In this document: in pieces, positions 8,495 to 16,357 of the stretch
How positions within the stretch are numbered: the stretch's first letter is position 1
How the letters are laid out: every line of letters begins with the position of its first letter
Assembly: GCA_963786975.1 (NCBI GenBank)
Contig: CAWBBE010000001.1
Span: forward strand, 248,001 to 312,000
Source of the DNA: Palsa-506 sp963786975
Lineage (GTDB): Bacteria > Actinomycetota > Actinomycetes > Streptosporangiales > Streptosporangiaceae
DNA length: 64,000 bases
Reading direction: 5' to 3'
The notes under the pieces: generated by a model
What the model was told of the DNA's origin: nothing
Database searches by the model: none
Seen by the model: the letters and a program-made list of their open reading frames with translations, nothing else
Position numbers and translations under genes: made by a program

Positions 8495-9365
8495 GCGTTT
8501 TGCCTTCCACGGTGAGCAATAGCCGCTGGGCGACGCGAGCAGCCTTCTCGGCCCATCCGCTGGGGTCATCGACTGCGCCGCTCATGGTGATCAGCGCCCA
8601 GGCATCCTCGGTGCTGATCTCGCTCGGATTGGTGGCTACCAGGCGCCGGTACAGCCACTTGCGCTTGATGGAATAGTCGCCGTAGGTGGCCAGCAGCGCT
8701 TCGACTGAACCGAGCAGAGCTTCATGCGCGCTCAGCAGCGCGGTCTGCGCGTCGCCCGAGACAAGAAGGCCGCCCACGTCCTCGAGGTAAGTCTCGGCGG
8801 AGAGCTTGCGGTTCTCCGCCAGCCAGAGCCCGTATCCCGAGCGGTGGATCGCATCACGCCGCTCCTGCCACCAGGCCACACCGTGCAGCGGGCGCCCGGA
8901 AGCCAGCCGGTGCAGCAGGTCCTGCTCCCACTGGCCGGGCTCCGGGGCCTCCTGGCTGGGAGTCCCATCGGCGAACCAGCTGATCACCTCGTCGATCTGG
9001 CTGGCCCGCCAGACCTCGATGTCTGCCCGGAACGGACCGAACTCGCCAAGCACGATGTGGATCACAGGATCCTTGGTGGACACGCGGCGCTCGAACGCCT
9101 CAAGGTCCCCATCGAGGGGGAGCTGGGCGTCGGTCACCACGTAGAGGTCGAGATCGCTGGCGGCGTGCCCCCAGCCCTGGATGATCGAGCCGGCCGCGTA
9201 GACGCTCAGCGCATTCCGGAAGGCGGGATAACGTGTGGCTATCTCCTCGTATGCGGGTATCTCGCCCCCCCTGGCCCGCGCCTGCGTCAGCATTGTCCGG
9301 TGCGTCTCGGCAGCCTCCGACCCGCTCCCGAATCGCAATCTGATCACGGGCTCCTCGAAATTCAT
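8487..9365 (-). CDS. Nucleotidyltransferase of the DNA polymerase beta / aminoglycoside type
   Basis: The 292-residue protein starts at ATG 9365 behind GAAGGGAGA. The signature GS (59-60), then SDLDLYV with D71 and D73, and a third acidic residue at D115 (ADIEV), matches the metal-binding triad of pol-beta-type nucleotidyltransferases. These transfer NMP to small molecules or proteins. The N-terminal half is catalytic; the C-terminal half is helical and resembles the substrate-binding region of antibiotic nucleotidyltransferases. Fosfomycin Fom1 has an unrelated cytidylyltransferase domain, so NMP transfer to the phosphonate by this fold would be a different solution. Adenylylation of product or peptide is equally possible. 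Confidence 0.7.
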   Translation of the reverse strand: MNFEEPVIRLRFGSGSEAAETHRTMLTQARARGGEIPAYEEIATRYPAFRNALSVYAAGSIIQGWGHAASDLDLYVVTDAQLPLDGDLEAFERRVSTKDPVIHIVLGEFGPFRADIEVWRASQIDEVISWFADGTPSQEAPEPGQWEQDLLHRLASGRPLHGVAWWQERRDAIHRSGYGLWLAENRKLSAETYLEDVGGLLVSGDAQTALLSAHEALLGSVEALLATYGDYSIKRKWLYRRLVATNPSEISTEDAWALITMSGAVDDPSGWAEKAARVAQRLLLTVEGKTHD

Positions 9366-9405
9366 TCCTGGTCTCCCTTCATGGACGGCGGGCCACGGTC
9401 TGGCT

Positions 9406-10641
9406 TCACGTCGTGTAGAGGTTCGCTCTCTCCATCGCCCGCAGGCGCTGGTAGTCGCGGACGACATCGCTAGGATCAGCTGCGGCCAGGTACACGAATC
9501 CGGGGGAACCGATCAGATCCACGGTGGGTTCAAGATGGGCACCCACCTGCACGGAAGAGGCGGCCGCGACCGCGGTGGGGAGCGCAGACACCCTGGTGAG
9601 CCAGTCAAGCGAGCGCACCTGGCCAACGCTGCGGTTCACGAAGGCGACGTTGCGCACGGTACCCGTCCATCGCAGCGCCAGGTCATCAAAGGACTCCAGG
9701 CAGGCGGGGTCGAGCAGCACGGAGGCGAACAGGCTTGTTTGTGACACCCCGGAATACTTTTCCACCACCCATGGAATGGTCGCGCCGCCGAGCCTGGCAC
9801 CCGACTCGATCAGAACCGGCCCGCGCTCGGTGAGAATGACCTCGGTATGAGCTGCAGAAGACTCGATGCCGAGTGCGTCCAGGACGTCGAAGACGAACCG
9901 GCGCAGTGCGGTCGCCCGTGGGCTGTCCATATTTAGCGGGAATTCGAAATCGTAGATTGGGCTCCTGCCGGGGCCGAGAGCCTTTGTATATGTCCAGGCC
10001 TCGGCAACTCGGTGTATGCTGCGGTGCGATACGGTGTTGAAGTAGTATTCGACACCACGCAGCCGTTCCTGCACGATTGCGGCCTCGTTTGGGTCACCGT
10101 AGAGATTACCGGACTTCAGTATCGCCTCACAGGCGGCGCGGACTGAATCCGCATTGTCACAGAAGCGCACGTTGTCTGTTCCCGCACTAGCCGGCGGTTT
10201 CACCACGACTTCAGCAGGGCCAGCCGAGGTGAACCAGGCGGTTGCCTCGTCGGCATTGTCGAAAGCCTCGCCAGGTGGCACGGGAATGCTGGCTGCCCTG
10301 GCTGCGGCAGCTGTCAGCCGCTTGTCACGGCGGCACAACGCGGTGCTGGGGTGATTGCCGGGCAGACCGAGCGCATTGCCCAGGGTGTCGGCAAGGATGA
10401 CGCCTGATTCCGTGCCCGCGACCACCCGGGTAACGGCGAGATCCGTGAGTGCCGCTACGAGCTGCGACTGGTCCTCCGCATAACCGAGGTCCACCTCGTA
10501 GTCGTCCGGGTGAAACCCCCGGATGAAGTAATCCGGTACAGTGCGGTGGCTCTGCACGTGAATGCAGCTCGCGCCTCCCTGGCGCACCGCCTGGACGAGC
10601 GCGCTCCCGGTTGAGTAGCCGTCAACGATGGCAAATCGCAT
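9406..10641 (-). CDS. ATP-grasp ligase
   Basis: A 411-residue ATP-grasp enzyme with ATP-binding VVVKPPASAGTDNV and a C-terminal metal-binding ERGPVLIESGARLGG. These enzymes form an acyl-phosphate and couple it to an amine or other nucleophile. Related ligases build dipeptides in several natural-product clusters, including phosphonopeptide ones. Here it sits directly after the Ppd-dehydrogenase fusion (60-bp gap) and before the nucleotidyltransferase. A role in joining an amino acid to a phosphonate-containing acid is the natural inference. The residues that would select substrate cannot be judged by eye. GC is intermediate. Confidence 0.8.
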   Translation of the reverse strand: MRFAIVDGYSTGSALVQAVRQGGASCIHVQSHRTVPDYFIRGFHPDDYEVDLGYAEDQSQLVAALTDLAVTRVVAGTESGVILADTLGNALGLPGNHPSTALCRRDKRLTAAAARAASIPVPPGEAFDNADEATAWFTSAGPAEVVVKPPASAGTDNVRFCDNADSVRAACEAILKSGNLYGDPNEAAIVQERLRGVEYYFNTVSHRSIHRVAEAWTYTKALGPGRSPIYDFEFPLNMDSPRATALRRFVFDVLDALGIESSAAHTEVILTERGPVLIESGARLGGATIPWVVEKYSGVSQTSLFASVLLDPACLESFDDLALRWTGTVRNVAFVNRSVGQVRSLDWLTRVSALPTAVAAASSVQVGAHLEPTVDLIGSPGFVYLAAADPSDVVRDYQRLRAMERANLYTT

Positions 10642-10701
10642 GATTCCCCCTACCGTTGGTCAGCGTGCACAGCGCGGCGTCCCGACCGGGTGAGGTGCAA
10701 T

Positions 10702-13035
10702 TCACAACTGCCGCTCCAGTGCTGCCAGGGCGGCTTCCGGGCTGATTGTGACGGGGTTCCGGTCGCAGCGGCCACGGTATCCCAGGCCATATTTGACCAG
10801 CGTGGGCAGATCGGGCCGGCCGACCCCATAATCCCGCAGCCGCGCCGACCATCCATTTTCTGCGAGCCCGCCGCGGAGGATTGAAGGTACCTGTATCGGA
10901 CTGACTTCCAGAGAGCTGGCGATATCCGTGAGCCGGTCGTTCACAAAACCACTCCCCAGGGGGTGGGAGCAGGACGAGCCGGCCTTCGCGAAGTTATGCT
11001 CATAGAGCCAGCACAGGTGCATCATGCAAGCGACGCCATGCGGAATTGAAAACTGGGACGTGAGCCGGTAGGCAAAAGCGTGAGCCGCGGTGGTCCGGGT
11101 GATACTGATCGCCGCGCCGGCCCGAAGCGAGACGCTCGCCAGGGTCATCCGCTGCGCCCCCGTCAGTGGATCCAGGCGGCGCCCGAGCAGGGGCGCGGCG
11201 AGGCGAAGCGCGGCGATCGAGTACTCGCGGGATGCGGGCGTGGACGCGACGCTCCATAGCGATTCCACCGCATGGCTCACCGCGTCCATCGCGCAGCTGC
11301 TGGTGACCGGGAGCGGGCATGTGCCAGCGAGCACCGGGTCGACGATTGCCAGGTTCGGGGCAACCTCGGGGAAGTCGAGCGAGAGCTTCTGCTGGCCATC
11401 AAAGAGAGTTGCGAACGGGGTGACCTCGCTGCCGGTGCCGGCGGTGGTGCAGATGACGATCAGCGGGATCAGCGGTGAACGGAGCGTGCCGCGGTCTCCC
11501 TGCAAGGCCCGCCGGGCGCCGGCCCGGTCGGCGGGGAGGATCCGGATCGCTTTCGCCGCGTCCATCGCGCTGCCGCCGCCCAGGCCGATGATGAGGTCTG
11601 GCTGCCATGAGTCCCGCAGGGCGCAACCGCGCAGGACGTCGTCCAGGGCGGGATTCGGGGCAAAACCCGAGAACGCCTGGATCCGCCAATCCGCCAGCTG
11701 CTGGCTGATCCGGGTGGCGGAGAACTGCCTGCTGCTCGCCACGATCAAGATACGGCTCGGTGAATGTCGCCTCACCTCGTCGGTAAGCCGTGCCATCGCT
11801 CCGGCCGCGAAGATCACGGCCCGGCACGCCGGGGTGCCGGCTGGTGGCGGGGGCAGACGACTCGGCTGCGCGGCCGGGGCCAGGGCCAGGGCCGGGGAGC
11901 TGGCACTCGCCTGGGCAGCTACCGGGCGTCCGCTCGCTGGCGTCACGGCGGTCGCGAAGCGCCGGAATATCTCCCTCGTTGGCAGCGCTGAGGTCGCCCG
12001 GGCTGGCGCCTGGCCGGTACCCGGGCTCACCCGTACCGCCAGCAGGTGCGGCCCGGGGACCCCGTCGACGACGTCGAGTGCCCGGCGGATCTCCTCGCCG
12101 GTGGCGGCGAGCTGGGCCGTGGCGTAGCCCGTCGCGCGGGCGACCTGCGTGAAGTCCGTCGTGGCCGACGATGTAAGTTGCCGGCCTGTGGACTCGTACG
12201 ATCCGTTGTCGAAGATCACGTGGAGCAGTCCCACGGGCGCAGCGGCGCCGATCGTGGACATCGTGCCGAGATGCATGAGCGCCGCCCCATCGCCGTCCAG
12301 CACCACTACCCGTTGTGACTGGTGCATGGCCAGGCCAAGGCCAAACGCTGCGGCATGGCCCATGGAGCCCTGCATATAGAAATTGCTTGCCAGGTCGCGG
12401 TAGGCGAACAGGTGCCGCGACATGTACCCGGTCGTCGCCACGACCGGCGACGCGCTGTCCCTGGAGAGAATCATGCCCAGGGCCTCTGCCCGGCCAAGCC
12501 CTGCGGTGCCGGCCCGCGGTGTGCGGTCCGCGGGGCCACCCACGCTGCCCTTGGGGCACAGCACGAAGGCTGCCCTTCCGGCTTTGACCCCCGGTTCGGC
12601 CTCGGCCAGGATCCTCCGCAGCGACTGCCCGGTGGCGCTGGGGCCGAGGGTCCAGTGCCGCACCCGCAAGGCATCGAGCGTGGCATGCGTGCTGGCTCCC
12701 ATGACCTCGTGCTGCGGTTCGTCCGCGCGCGGGTCCGGCCACCCGCGCAGGCTCATGAAGACCCACAGCGGAATGGCGTACGGTGCCTGCAATGACGTGA
12801 GCGGGTTAATCAGGTTGCCCAGCCCTGAGTTCTGGGCGATGACGGCCACGCGCGTGCCGGCCGCCATCGCTCCGCACGCCAGCGCGAGAGCCGCGCCCTC
12901 ATTGACGGCAGGGACATAGCGTCCCCGCTGCGTGAGGGCACTGATCGGGCCAGCCAGATAGGAGCAGGGGACGCCAGTGGCATACTCGATGCGCTGCTCG
13001 GTCAGTGCCTGACAGAATTCGTCGGTGGTGATCAT
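10702..13035 (-). CDS. ppd: Fused phosphonopyruvate decarboxylase / iron-dependent phosphonoacetaldehyde reductase
   Basis: This 777-residue protein joins two consecutive enzymes. Residues 1-362 are a ThDP-dependent phosphonopyruvate decarboxylase: E46 in VNEGAA, SMGHA (224-228), GDG (248-250) and DNGSYESTG (276-284). An Ala/Pro/Ser-rich linker spans about 363-402. Residues 403-777 are an iron-containing alcohol dehydrogenase: GGGSAMD (486-492), CTTAGTGSE (529-537) and metal ligands D584, H588, H652 and H666. Together they turn phosphonopyruvate into phosphonoacetaldehyde and then 2-hydroxyethylphosphonate, as separate Ppd and PhpC/FomC proteins do elsewhere. The start is ATG 13035, sharing ATGA with the pepM stop. 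Fusion could channel the labile aldehyde. Confidence 0.9.
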   Translation of the reverse strand: MITTDEFCQALTEQRIEYATGVPCSYLAGPISALTQRGRYVPAVNEGAALALACGAMAAGTRVAVIAQNSGLGNLINPLTSLQAPYAIPLWVFMSLRGWPDPRADEPQHEVMGASTHATLDALRVRHWTLGPSATGQSLRRILAEAEPGVKAGRAAFVLCPKGSVGGPADRTPRAGTAGLGRAEALGMILSRDSASPVVATTGYMSRHLFAYRDLASNFYMQGSMGHAAAFGLGLAMHQSQRVVVLDGDGAALMHLGTMSTIGAAAPVGLLHVIFDNGSYESTGRQLTSSATTDFTQVARATGYATAQLAATGEEIRRALDVVDGVPGPHLLAVRVSPGTGQAPARATSALPTREIFRRFATAVTPASGRPVAAQASASSPALALAPAAQPSRLPPPPAGTPACRAVIFAAGAMARLTDEVRRHSPSRILIVASSRQFSATRISQQLADWRIQAFSGFAPNPALDDVLRGCALRDSWQPDLIIGLGGGSAMDAAKAIRILPADRAGARRALQGDRGTLRSPLIPLIVICTTAGTGSEVTPFATLFDGQQKLSLDFPEVAPNLAIVDPVLAGTCPLPVTSSCAMDAVSHAVESLWSVASTPASREYSIAALRLAAPLLGRRLDPLTGAQRMTLASVSLRAGAAISITRTTAAHAFAYRLTSQFSIPHGVACMMHLCWLYEHNFAKAGSSCSHPLGSGFVNDRLTDIASSLEVSPIQVPSILRGGLAENGWSARLRDYGVGRPDLPTLVKYGLGYRGRCDRNPVTISPEAALAALERQL

Positions 13036-13898
13036 GGTTGCAGCGACTTCCATTCCTCGATTCGCTGCAGTGCAAAGACGTGGCCCAATGTCGCTATGCG
13101 CGGCTCAAGGGCGGCCGTATTCCCGTCTCGCAAGATGACGCGGTATGCCTCTTCGAGGGCGCTTATCAATGACCGCAGCCCGTGGTTGGCGTAGATGATG
13201 ACGGAGACGCCCGCCTGGAATGCCTCATGGGCATTCCATTCTGGGTAGGTGGTGGGGACGATGACCACGGGACACTTACGGTCCCATAGCTGGAGGAATT
13301 CGAGTACTTCTTTGTTCGTCAGGCACTTCGAATGTACCAGCACAGCGTCCGCTCCGGCGTCCTCATAGCTCTCACATCTGCGCAGCGCCTCGTCGACGCC
13401 TAGGCCGCTGATCAGCGCCTCGGTCCGGCCGATTACGAAGAAATCCGGGCTGCGCTGCGTGTTCTTGGCGACGGTGAGTTTGGCGCAGAACGTACTAGCG
13501 TCCACTAACTGATGGCGCGAGTCGGCGAAACTGTTGATCTTCGGGTAGACTTTGTCCTCGATGCAGATGGCAGTAATTCCTGCATCCTCATACTCACGTA
13601 CCATGTGCGCCACGTTGAGGTTGTTTCCGAATCCCGTGTCGCAGTCCGCGACCACTGGTATCGGCAATACCTTCTGCATCTCGCAGGCCACCCGCAGATA
13701 TTCGTTCATGCTGAGTAGGCTCGCGTCAGGTAAGCATCGCATCGCCGATATTTCCAGGCCCGAGGCCCACACCGCCTGGAAGCCGGCTTGCTCCGCAAGG
13801 GTGGCGGCAAGAGCGCTGTGCGCTCCCGCGATCCTGACCTGCTTGCATTGCTCGACAACTGCACGAAATGAGGGGTATTCCCGGACTGGCCGCGGCAT
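13032..13898 (-). CDS. pepM: Phosphoenolpyruvate phosphonomutase
   Basis: PepM rearranges phosphoenolpyruvate to phosphonopyruvate, forming the C-P bond that defines phosphonate pathways. The 288-residue protein begins at ATG 13898 behind AAGGAGT. The diagnostic motif EDKVYPKINS (residues 114-123) fits the PepM signature EDK-x5-NS, separating it from isocitrate lyase and 2-methylisocitrate lyase. WASGLE (44-49) and DCDTGFG (85-91) are also typical. Unlike Fom1 it has no cytidylyltransferase extension. It is the first gene of the minus-strand operon and overlaps the next gene by 4 bp. GC is noticeably lower than in flanking genes. Confidence 0.95.
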   Translation of the reverse strand: MPRPVREYPSFRAVVEQCKQVRIAGAHSALAATLAEQAGFQAVWASGLEISAMRCLPDASLLSMNEYLRVACEMQKVLPIPVVADCDTGFGNNLNVAHMVREYEDAGITAICIEDKVYPKINSFADSRHQLVDASTFCAKLTVAKNTQRSPDFFVIGRTEALISGLGVDEALRRCESYEDAGADAVLVHSKCLTNKEVLEFLQLWDRKCPVVIVPTTYPEWNAHEAFQAGVSVIIYANHGLRSLISALEEAYRVILRDGNTAALEPRIATLGHVFALQRIEEWKSLQP

Positions 13899-14254
13899 GC
13901 CGCACTCCTTACTGGTCCGCAGGAAAGGCGGACCACGACGTGCGCTCACTTACCGTCGGCTGCGCGAATCTGGCCGGAGGCGGTCAGGCCGACATGTTCG
14001 TCATGATGCCAGGTGGGCGTGGAAGCCGCGTGGTAGCAGCGTGGAAGCGCGAGGCGAGGGAGGTTTCCCGGGCGGGGAAAGAATGCCGCGGGAAAAGGAG
14101 GCGGTACAAGGGCAAGGCGATAGTCCAGGCATGACGGCAGACCGTTGCGGCAAGGGCATATTTCCGGGGCGTGACGAAAGCAGTGGGGCGGGGTATGGCT
14201 GGCCGGACGAGGCGGAGCGAGCGAAGAAGGCAACCGTGCGGCTGCGTGCGCCGG
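13899..14254 (-). other. pepM leader and SARP intergenic region
   Basis: These 356 bp separate the SARP stop from the pepM start. They contain the direct-repeat operator and candidate -10 described separately, leaving a leader of about 100 nt. A TTTCCC/GGGAAA inverted repeat occurs at 14064-14080. I see no credible small coding region or precursor peptide on either strand. Confidence 0.55.
14003..14048 (-). promoter_or_regulatory. SARP-type operator and promoter of the pepM operon
   Basis: Three direct repeats begin at 14017, 14028 and 14039 (plus-strand GCGTGGAAGC, GCGTGGTAGC, GCGTGGAAGC), an exact 11-bp period. Read on the minus strand, the last repeat ends 8 bp before CATCAT (14008-14003), a plausible -10. 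SARP activators bind heptamer direct repeats with 11-bp spacing, with the last copy 8 bp upstream of the -10. The SARP gene lies immediately upstream. Binding itself is inference. Confidence 0.78.
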
Positions 14255-15019
14255 TCAGCGCGGCAGGCCGTGCAGAACCTCACGCTGCAGGGCTTGCAGG
14301 CCGCTCACGTCGAGTCCCTGGTCTAACGCCAATTCGATGCCCGCGCGGCACGCCCCGGCCGCATCCGCCGGCCGTCCGGCGCGGCATAGGCACGTGACCA
14401 GCAGTCGCCGCAGACCCTCGTCGCGGGGCCAGCAAGCGAGCAATGCCTCAAGCTCCCCGATCGCTTCGCGGCACAAGCCCCGTCGCACGTCGGTCTCAAG
14501 TTTCGCCGTCTGCACCGCCCGGTGCAGGCCCTCCAGCCGCCTGATCTCCGGTTCCGCGAACGACCGGCCCGCGATATCGGCTAGTGGCTGCCCGCGCCAC
14601 AGCGCGAGCGCCCGGCTCAGGGCCGCGGCAGCGTCGGCGGGCCTCGACTCGGCGAGCGCCTGCTCCCCCTCCTCCGCGAGCCGCTCGAACCTGGCGGCAT
14701 CGGCCATATCGCGGGGGATGCGCAGCGCGTAACCGAAGGCCGGGCCAACCCGCTCAGTCACCAGCACCGAGTCGGCGGTCCTGACATTGCCGACGGAATT
14801 CATGGCCCGCCGCAGGTGATGCACGTGACTGCGCAATGTCGTCTGCCAATTGTCCGGGCGCCGGTCATCCCAGACCATGCTGGCGAGGCGGACGGACGGC
14901 ACCACCTCACCGCGGGCGAGCCATAAGCAGAGCAGCAGGACCCGTTGCCTGGGCCCCATCGACACCGGCGTGGCCCGTATGAGCAGCCGCAGGGAGCCAA
15001 GGACCTGCAGATCTACCAC
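14255..15019 (-). CDS. SARP-family pathway-specific transcriptional activator
   Basis: A 254-residue Streptomyces antibiotic regulatory protein. The N-terminal winged helix (about 1-95) begins VVDLQVLGSLRLL and includes GPRQRVLLLCLWL. The bacterial transcriptional activation domain (about 100-250) includes LWRGQPLADIAG and ends in helical repeats. The GTG start at 15019 has GAGG 7 nt upstream; longer readings in this frame would run into sequence unlike the family. SARPs switch on antibiotic clusters by binding direct repeats near the -35. The matching repeats in front of pepM make the phosphonate operon its likely target. Confidence 0.88.
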   Translation of the reverse strand: MVDLQVLGSLRLLIRATPVSMGPRQRVLLLCLWLARGEVVPSVRLASMVWDDRRPDNWQTTLRSHVHHLRRAMNSVGNVRTADSVLVTERVGPAFGYALRIPRDMADAARFERLAEEGEQALAESRPADAAAALSRALALWRGQPLADIAGRSFAEPEIRRLEGLHRAVQTAKLETDVRRGLCREAIGELEALLACWPRDEGLRRLLVTCLCRAGRPADAAGACRAGIELALDQGLDVSGLQALQREVLHGLPR

Positions 15020-15415
15020 AAGTCGGCCTCTGATGAGGTGACGTGGTGCTGAAGAACAATTAGAGCTAAGGAAAACGATAACCTTAAAATACCCGAATCT
15101 GGCGAAGCCTGGCCATCCTGGCCTGCCTGCTGGGCGGCGGATCCCGGGTTCGCTGGCGCGCCGCCCGGCACTGGCCAGGTTGCGGTCAGTGCCGCATGGT
15201 GCCTGCTGGCCTGCGGATACACCAGCTGGCCGGAAACCTGGCTGGAGTCGCCGGAAGGCTCGGCCGACTGCGTCCCGGCGGCACCCCCGGGCTCCGGCCG
15301 GGCCCGCAGGAGGCCCGCTTACGTGCACGAACAGGCGGGGCTGCGTCTCTTCCGATGCCGCAATTGCGGTGGCATGCTGGTGGTTACGTCGCCCCGGCCC
15401 GGCGAGCGGCGTCGG
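15020..15415. other. Intergenic region between the SARP gene and the divergent alpha/beta hydrolase
   Basis: An A/T-rich island at 15055-15095 stands out from the GC-rich background. It contains AAGG and CCTT arms (15072-15088) and is probably the SARP promoter. No defined -10/-35 pair can be chosen with confidence. The rest of the stretch shows no coding signal that I trust. Confidence 0.35.
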
Positions 15416-16312
15416 ATGCCGCGAAGGAAGCTCTTGAAGTACACCGTGCGTGTGGCCGGGGGCAGGCGGCTTTCCACGCAAGGATACGGAGATCCCGACG
15501 GGCGCCCGGTCTTCCTGCTGCACGGGACCCCGGGCAGCAGGCTGGGCCCCCGCCCGCGGACCGCGGTCCTGCACCGGCTCGGTGTCCGGCTGATCTCCTT
15601 CGACCGGCCTGGCTACGGGGGATCTGACCGGCTCCCGGGCCGCCGGGTGGCGGACGCGGCGGCGGACGCGGCGGCGATAGCCGACGCATATGGGCTGGAC
15701 CGGTTCGCGGTCGTCGGCCGGTCCGGCGGCGGGCCGCACGCGCTGGCCTGCGCCGCGCTGCTGCCAGAGCGCGTGACCAGGGCGGCCGTCCTGGTGGGGA
15801 TAGCCCCGCACGGCGCCGACGGGCTCGACTGGTTCGGTGGCATGGCGCAGTCGAACGTGCTGGAGTTCACGGCGGCGGCGGCTGGCTATGCCGGCATCGC
15901 CCCGCAGCTGCATGCGGCCGCCGACGCCATCCGCGCCAACCCGGCCAGCCTGATCGCCAGCCTGCATGCCGAGCTGCCCGACGCGGACCGGCGGGTGGTC
16001 GCGGACAGCGGCATCCGCTCGATGCTGCTGGAGACTTATGCCGAGGCGCTGCGTACCTCCGCGCACGGCTGGATCGACGATGCGCTGGCTTTCTGCTCGC
16101 CGTGGGGATTCGATCCGGCGGCCGTCACCGTGCCCGTCCTGATCTGGCACGGCGCAAGCGATGTCTTCTCGCCGGCCAGCCACGCCAGGTGGCTCGCCGA
16201 CAAGATCCCGAGCGCGACCGTCGTCGTTCAGGCCGGCGCCGCGCATTTCGGCGCGCTGGACGTGCTGCCGGACATCCTGCGGTGGCTGTCCGCGGGCCGG
16301 CCGGCCGCGTGA
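15416..16312 (+). CDS. Alpha/beta-fold hydrolase
   Basis: A hydrolase of about 298 residues from ATG 15416 (an ATG at 15323 would add 31 residues, including a Cys-x2-Cys pair, and lacks family likeness). The oxyanion loop HGTPGS, nucleophile elbow GRSGGGPHA, acid in GASDVFSP and catalytic His in AAHFGAL make a complete Ser-Asp-His triad. The substrate is not deducible. It converges on the fxs operon across a 45-bp gap with a shared hairpin. It flanks the SARP gene but shows the high GC of the host rather than of the phosphonate genes, so cluster membership is doubtful. Confidence 0.82.
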   Translation: MPRRKLLKYTVRVAGGRRLSTQGYGDPDGRPVFLLHGTPGSRLGPRPRTAVLHRLGVRLISFDRPGYGGSDRLPGRRVADAAADAAAIADAYGLDRFAVVGRSGGGPHALACAALLPERVTRAAVLVGIAPHGADGLDWFGGMAQSNVLEFTAAAAGYAGIAPQLHAAADAIRANPASLIASLHAELPDADRRVVADSGIRSMLLETYAEALRTSAHGWIDDALAFCSPWGFDPAAVTVPVLIWHGASDVFSPASHARWLADKIPSATVVVQAGAAHFGALDVLPDILRWLSAGRPAA

Positions 16313-16333
16313 TCGGCAGGTCAGCACCGATCA
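16310..16333. terminator. Bidirectional hairpin between convergent hydrolase and fxsT
   Basis: TGATCGG (16310-16316) and CCGATCA (16327-16333) form a perfect 7-bp stem with a 10-nt loop, overlapping the hydrolase stop codon inside the 45-bp convergent gap. There is no T tract, as is common in actinobacteria. Confidence 0.5.
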
Positions 16334-16357
16334 GGCCGGCCCGCGGCGGCTGGCCGG

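Noticed and set aside
10702..13035. Ppd-dehydrogenase fusion as an assembly frameshift artefact
   Set aside because: The frame is continuous through a normal linker; an artefact would need a lost stop and start with in-frame joining.
13899..14254. Small frames in the pepM leader as a possible RiPP precursor for the PqqD-like protein
   Set aside because: All are Arg/Pro-rich, lack ribosome sites and overlap the operator.
15020..16327. Long minus-strand extension upstream of the SARP gene
   Set aside because: It is the antisense of the alpha/beta hydrolase; Arg/Gly/Pro-rich and unlike any SARP N-terminus.
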